A DNA stretch of 64,000 nt from Lactuca virosa (taxonomy: Eukaryota; Streptophyta; Magnoliopsida; Asterales; Asteraceae): contig CAKMRJ010002223.1 in the NCBI GenBank assembly GCA_928212115.1, positions 301,085,607 through 301,149,606 on the forward strand. The letters run 5' to 3'. Made by a program: the position numbers and the translations under genes. Within the stretch, counting starts at the first letter, position 1. Each line of letters starts with the position of its first letter. Positions 58,695-64,000 of this stretch are shown one piece after another. A model generated the notes under the pieces. It saw nothing but the letters and a program-made list of their open reading frames with translations, was not told the DNA's origin and made no database searches.

Positions 58695-59023
58695 TGATGA
58701 GAATTAACTTCTCTAAGATCGTTTAGATTCGTAACAGATTTAGACAAACACAATAAAAGCAAAGAACACACGATGAATCAAACAAGAGCTGAATGATTAA
58801 TATGCTCCACCTCAGAAGAGCTCGATAAAGAACTTCGACTGTAGAGGTGTGCTAGGGTTACAATACAATGAATGGAATAATAATTAAGAAGCGTACAGAG
58901 AACGATGCATGCATGCATCTTATATACTAAACCCTAATGACATAAACACGGCTGGACAGGCCCAAACCGTGATAACAATGGACCGAGGTAACAGGCCCAA
59001 TGACGCAACTCCTAGACTCAACA
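58695..59023 (-). repeat. 3' LTR of element G (329 bp)
   Basis: On the minus strand TGTTGAGTCTAGG to AATTCTCATCA. A TATA-like TATATA (58926-58921) is followed by a 16-bp palindrome of CATGCA units (58904-58919). Confidence 0.8.
58904..58926 (-). promoter_or_regulatory. TATA box and RY-type palindrome in element G LTR
   Basis: The minus strand reads TATATA, AG, then GATGCATGCATGCATC, a perfect palindrome with overlapping CATGCA (RY) units, known as B3-factor sites in seed promoters. Confidence 0.5.
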
Positions 59024-59037
59024 ATCTCCCCCTTTAC
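59024..59037 (-). other. Polypurine tract of element G
   Basis: The minus strand reads GTAAAGGGGGAGAT immediately before the LTR start TGTTGAG. Confidence 0.85.
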
Positions 59038-59055
59038 GTCAATTGAGGCGAGAGA

Positions 59056-62000
59056 TCATTTTGGTTGAGTGAGAGTAGATTTCTTCACAGTCTTGAATAG
59101 CTTCGGTATGATGGCGAGAAGAGTTTCATGAAAGTCAATATACCACCGAAGCATATCTGAAAAAAATTTCTTATCAGCTTCACTGTTTTGCCTACACCTA
59201 TGAATGATGTCAAGAATGTGCTCCAGAGAAGAAGTGGAGAACAGGTGTTTATCATGAAGAGAGAACAAGCACTTTTGGCTTTCGGATCTGGTGAACATGA
59301 CTGTGTGATACTTCGGGTCAATCCTACCCATCTGCATCTTGTTAACATCACTTGCCTTCCCAATTGGTTTGATTGTAGGCTTCTTCCTTAAGGAAGAGGT
59401 GATCTCTTGATCCATCTTGGCAACCTCATGAATGTAAGAAACTCGATGATAGGCTCATACTTCTGTTGATCAGTTAGCAAAATGTTGTTCAGAAGGATCT
59501 AGTCGTGTGGGTTTAAGTTCGGCAGATCAGCAAGAGAGATCATATGAACTGAGTTGTCAGAGCCTCGGGTCACTTTGAACTTCACATTTATAAAATTTCC
59601 CGTTGGAGTTGGTTTCAATACCTTGACCGTTGTGATCTTTTGTGCGCTCCAGCTCAAGTATTATGGTTGAGAGAATGCGAGATAGTAGTCAATTAATTCT
59701 CGGTCAACCTTCGGGTCAGGAGAAGGAACAGTGGCGATTGGCTCAAAGCAATGAAACACAAATTCCTTTCGGGTGATAGGCATGTCGAACTGAGAGTCTC
59801 TCGAATTCTCACGATCAAACGAGATGACCGGTTCAAGCCAATGAGTGCTAGGAGACTCAATTTCTTCTTTAAGAGCTTCTCCAATGACCACAAAGGAAAT
59901 AGAGTTTTTCTACTTTCCAATGTGTCATGAGCTTCTTTTCATTTTCTTTCCCTTTCTTCTTCTTCTCTTGGTATGCCGATACTTTCATTAAGCTCTCGGT
60001 CACGTTGCTTTCTTTTGAGAGCATCTTCTTCGGTTTCTTCCTCATCACTATCATCGATTATCTTTTTGTCTTTGTCCTTCACACTAGAACCCGAAGCTTC
60101 ATTAACCTTCGGTTCAGTGGTGACTTTCGGTTGTGAAGAGATGTGAATAGGTTTGCTTGTTGGAGGTTGTGATGGTTGACCTTGACTTGCTTCTCCCCCT
60201 TGTTTCGGAGGGACACCAGTCTCCGGAACACCTTCTATACGACTCAACATTTCAAGAGCAGGTCTCAGCTTCTCAGCCAAGTGTCGTCGAACGGTGAGAG
60301 TAAGAACCGAATCATGTGCCTCTAGGAGATTGGACAGAAAAGAGTGCATATCACTAACACAACTTTTGATAACTGCTTTCTTAGTCTTGAGATCGTCAAT
60401 TTCCTTGGTCGCCTGAGTGAGCTTCAAGGTCTGAGTTTTGAGTAGAGTAGCGCGAAGAGCCAATTCATCCATGATTTTGTTTTCCACAGCTAACTTGGTC
60501 TGGAGTTGATCAAGATGAGACTTGACTGAAGATACGAACTCTGCATTAACAGCTTTAATCCCAGTTCTAATGCTTTCAAAATGCTTCTTCTCAGCTTGAA
60601 GCGATTTGCTGAGATTCTCAACAGTGGCATTAACAGTTGCGGCATTCTTTTGAGCAGCCGCCTGAAGAGAATCTAGAAAGAGATTATCATCAGAAATTAG
60701 TTTTTCGATGTTTTCGATCGCTTTCTTGCATTCCTTTGTTGATTCTTCAACAACGATGGTTGCTATCTGGCAAGAGGAGGTGGAAGCTTCAATGGATTTG
60801 GTAGCTTTGGAAATAGAGGAGTCGTGCTCCTTGACAAAAGTTGTCAACATAGCTTTGATAGCAGTCTCTGAGTAAGTCTCGCTTGGAGTGGAAGATGAAG
60901 AAGAAACCAGCTTGTCAAGTTTCTCGTTAAGATCCTTTAAATGCCGTTTTCTTATAGGAGCATCATCATCATCATCATCATCATCATTGATCTGAACTCT
61001 GTAGGGGCTATAATAGAAAGAATCAAAGTCAGCATCCTCCCCACCGAGAACGGTGTCAGATTCATTTGAGATAGGTGGAGATAGAGGTTTAGAGGTAATC
61101 TGGGTTTCGGTCCCTGAAGTAGGTGCCCCCGTATCAGATACGTTGACACGAACTTGAGGTTCGGTTGTAGTAGTGGTAGTGGTGGTAATTTCGGTGAATA
61201 AGAGGATTGGTCTTGGTATAGAAGTTGTAGTTGAAGAAGAGATTGGAGGAGGGCATAGAGCAATGGTGATTGGAACAGAGTGAGAAGGAGAGGAAGGAGG
61301 TGAGATTCGGTTACCATGATGAGAAGTTGGAGGCGTATTTCCTCTGAGCGAACTCTCATCTTGAGAATGTTCACTATCGCTTGACTCTTATTTGGGTTGT
61401 TGGTCAGAGGGAACATACTCTGAATCACTTGATGACCGAGCCTTTTGGCTTGGGCGCCTTCTTCTTGATTTTTCGCTTCTTAGGAGCGGAAGTAGCTGCT
61501 TGTTCTGACTTTCGCTTTTTAGGCGTAGCAGCTTTGGATGATGGTCCTTCCTTCTCGCTTTTTCGTTGATCAACTTTCTTCCCTCGTTTCGCTGGTTTAT
61601 CAGCAACATCCAGCGATCTTTGCATTTCAGGGGTTAGCTACCTCAGTCCCGTAGGAGGAAGCTTCTTGTATTCATTAATGAGTTTGCTTTCCCCAGAAAC
61701 ACATTTGTACACAGATTCAGGAACTGAACCGATGAACAAAAATTTGGTTGGATCGGCGACAATAATCTTCGTCGTGTGAAAAGTGGCAATAGATGACATC
61801 AAAGAGTCTGCCATTGTTGGAATGTGGAATTTCTCCATTGCCCATTGAGTAACTAAGGTCCAAAACTTGCCACATAAAATTTCAGAATAACGAGAAGCTG
61901 AGTTTAGGCTTTGTATCAGTTGAGTCCAGAGAATAGACCCATAGTCCATGTTGATCCCATGGTAAAGACCGTAGAGGAGTGTCATAAATGCTTTGCTTGC

Positions 62001-62504
62001 CCCGTCAGACCCTGCAACCCTCTCCGATAAACCCTTTAACAGAAGAGTAAATAGACCATTCCATTGTGGAGGAAGGCATGATTTCTTTAATTTTGTCACT
62101 GTGGGTAAGAACTTCGGTGTACCCCATATCGTAAAAGATGGTGAAAAGTTGTGTCGTGCTGATCGAGTCTGGGTTGATCATGGAGTCGTTGAGGATAAGA
62201 CTTAGCAATGAGCAAAACCTAACCTTTGAAATCGAAGTCTTCTGATCCAAAACCTCAAAGAAAATCCTCTCCTTGGCTTTATCGTATGACGCCATTGAAT
62301 AAACTTGAGAAAGGAAAGACATCGGGACAGACTCCACCTTGGTTAGGGCAATCACAAGTGGTGAATATTTGAGGCATTCAACCACCTGAAGCATGTAAGG
62401 ATCGTACTGGAAAGGAGAAAGTTCGATGATTAGGTTTTGATTCGACGTGATGTGAGAAGCGAGGACTGTGCACTTTGTTCTTGAACAGAGGATGAGTCAG
62501 CCAT
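59056..62504 (-). pseudogene. Extra ORF of element G (globular, basic, S/T/P-rich, poly-Asp, coiled coil)
   Basis: About 1100 codons with several frameshifts and stops. ATG is at 62504 (MADSSSVQEQSAQSS), with a frame change near 62440. An N-terminal globular region (62430-61640; VVECLKYSPLVIALTKVESV, YGLYHGINMDYGSILWTQLI) is followed by a TAG at 61640-61638. A basic, NLS-like segment follows (PKKRKSEQ, APKKRKIKKKAPKPK; 61600-61430), then a stop at 61390-61388, a Ser/Thr/Pro-rich segment including eight Thr (61385-61080), and eight Asp (about 60985-60960). A coiled coil fills 60850-60280 (LQTKLAVENKIMDELALRATL, LTQATKEIDDLKTKK). An acidic/charged stretch (SDEEETEEDALKRKQRDREL) and a C-terminal domain (HLFSTSSLEHILDIIHRC, FFSDMLRWYIDFHETLLAIIPKLF) end it at 59056. 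No clear membrane span is visible. Similar proteins accompany Asteraceae retroelements in my recollection. Function is unknown. Confidence 0.6.
60959..60988 (-). repeat. (GAT)n run encoding poly-Asp
   Basis: On the plus strand (ATC)n; on the minus strand about eight GAT codons within the extra ORF of element G. Confidence 0.85.
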
Positions 62505-64000
62505 TGTTGAAGCTTGAAGTGAAGAAGATGAACAGTAGAGAGAAATCGCCATTTAATGCTCGAGAGGATTTTGTAAATGGTAAAGAGGTAAAAGTGAGGT
62601 GAGAAAACCCTTTATACGATTACCATGAGAGAGAAAAATCAGGAGTGATGATTGCACGATTTTCTGAAGCGACGCCTGAAAAAGCGTGATTTGACAACTT
62701 TTACCCCGAAAAGTGTGTCAATCGTGTCAGGCGGCGTGAGAAAAGGAACCGGTTCACATTCACACGCATCTTAAAGTCTTATCCATTCACCGCCTCTTTA
62801 ATTTTAAAACTGTTCAAATTCCCTTTGAAATGTGGACTCACCCTTTCGCTTTCATTGGTATTGACTAGCCTTCGCTTCCAAACATAGTCTAACATCATAA
62901 CGTATTGAACCGAAACTATAGATCTTAGAAATAGCCATTAGTACCATGATTAAGACTTGTGGAAAATCATAAAGATCTTCGTCAAAGAGTGTGACAAAGA
63001 AAAAGAAATAAAACAAAGTATTTGTGGGATATAAGTGATGTCAATTAAGACATAAAACTGTGGATCCCGGGCACGAATCTCTTCCTTCAAAGTCAAGAGA
63101 GACTTAGAAGTGTCTGTGTGGTTTCTCGTTCAAATACGATCAAATGCTTATTAAGAAGCATTGAAAGGCATCTTTTCAGTGTAAGGCTATTAGGGTGGCT
63201 TTCGCTTCAATCAACAACTACGGAACTTGATATAAGACCGAAAGTTGGATGAAGTACTTGTGAGACCGGTGTAGCCTATAAAACAAGTAGGTTTGATCAA
63301 TTTTCAGTGACTTGCTGATATTGTAGAAATCTCAAAAACAAAAATAAACTGGATCTTTTGGGTAGAAAAGTCTTGGTGTTAGACAATTTCATAAATATCG
63401 CTCAAAAAATGAAAAGAGATTTCTTGGTACCTTCCACTAAAGTGGTTTCGTTAATACTTGGGTGAAAACTAGAACGTGTGATTGTTCACCATCAATTTAT
63501 TGTAGGTGTTGGATTTTGGGTTTCACATAGTACGTGGTGAAACGAAACTATGATCATGAACACAGATGCTGTGTAACCGTAAACCTTAGTGGTAAATTCT
63601 GAGAGTCTCAAGGTTACGTTTATGAACCAAAATGTGATGGAGAAAAGTGTGAAGGTGATTAAAGAACCGAAAGTACCTCTGCTATATAGTAAGGACCGAG
63701 TAGAAAACTCTTAACTCAATATGAGAAGAGTAAGGTAGCTCGTGACTTAAGTGATTTTACCAGCCTAATTGGGAGAATCGATTTGTATATATCGAATCAG
63801 TAAGGCTTCACTTGATGTCCTTGAGGCTTTAGACAACATGCAGCAACATGCTTCTAGGGACACGTAGCTAGTACAAAGATAAAGAGAGTTATACCTGCCC
63901 CAACTCCGTCAGTGGAAGTCTTCCAGAGTCCTTTCAGTGTGATATTTTTGGTATTTTGCTTTTATATGTGACAAAGAAAAGAAATAAAACTAAACACAAA
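62505..64000 (-). other. Non-coding interior of element G
   Basis: About 1.5 kb upstream of the extra ORF with no supported coding frame on either strand. A roughly 24-bp stretch (GTGACAAAGAAAAAGAAATA near 62992) recurs near the window end (63969), about 980 bp apart. It may be the untranslated region between pol and the extra ORF. Confidence 0.5.

Larger units (their letters stand above)
58695..64000 (-). mobile_element. LTR retrotransposon G with extra ORF, extends past window
   Basis: Minus-strand element inserted in the chromodomain end of Gypsy E pol: 3' LTR 58695-59023, polypurine tract 59024-59037, extra ORF 59056-62504, then non-coding sequence to the window end. Gag-pol and 5' LTR must lie to the right. 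The left target duplication would be AACAT (58690-58694) and cannot be checked. The LTR starts TGTTGAGTC on the minus strand, a Copia-like start, but the superfamily cannot be fixed without pol. The extra ORF between pol and the 3' LTR recalls the additional or env-like third ORF of SIRE/Maximus Copia elements. Confidence 0.72.

Noticed and set aside
60952..61428. 158-residue Leu-rich minus-strand ORF
   Set aside because: Out-of-frame reading of the Ser/Thr/Pro-rich segment of the element G extra ORF.

Overview
This window is plant nuclear DNA made almost entirely of nested LTR retrotransposons. No host gene with an intact reading frame is visible. The palindromic ACTCGCCGAGT-type motifs beside the Copia primer binding sites and in one Gypsy LTR, and the style of the Gypsy and Copia families, fit a composite such as lettuce (Lactuca). 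That assignment is inference from family style, not a database match.

Layout. (1) 1-6841: Copia element A on the minus strand. Its 3' LTR lies off the left edge, and it sits in the 5' LTR of Gypsy F. (2) 6842-28313: Gypsy F (plus strand, Tekay-like chromovirus, LTRs of about 3.26 kb), internally deleted. Its 3' LTR is split by Copia B (14379-22612, target duplication CATTT) and by a reverse-oriented solo LTR of the same Gypsy family (23359-26521, target duplication TAAAT). (3) 28605-46356: Gypsy D (plus strand), inserted in an AT microsatellite. Copia C (33246-41039, target duplication TTACA) splits its gag. Its 3' end carries a deletion with a fold-back junction. (4) 46357-53011: AT repeats, a Helitron-like 3' end, then a Helitron-like unit of about 5.2 kb. 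This unit carries exon-like fragments resembling a hydroxyproline O-galactosyltransferase gene and a 727-bp tandem repeat. (5) 53012-56610: older, poorly recognisable DNA with a degenerate ORF and a 1.07-kb LTR-like block. (6) 56611-58694: LTR and pol C-terminus of Gypsy E (minus), interrupted at 58694/58695 by element G (minus, 58695 to beyond 64000). Element G has a 329-bp LTR and a long extra ORF between its unseen pol and its 3' LTR.

How the parts work together. All readable primer binding sites match initiator-methionine tRNA (TGGTATCAGAGC). The Copia elements A, B and C are one related family: gag, CCHC knuckle, protease, integrase, reverse transcriptase and RNase H in a single frame, behind a leader of about 1.4 kb with conserved duplicated motifs. 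The Gypsy elements encode gag, protease, RT, RNase H and integrase, with a chromodomain-type tail seen in F and E. D and F also carry a small acidic, coiled-coil ORF upstream of gag, called ORF0 here. Every gag-pol copy is broken by stops, frameshifts, deletions or catalytic-residue changes. ORF0 of Gypsy D is the longest undamaged frame whose coding character I can argue for. All coordinates and sequence comparisons were made by eye.
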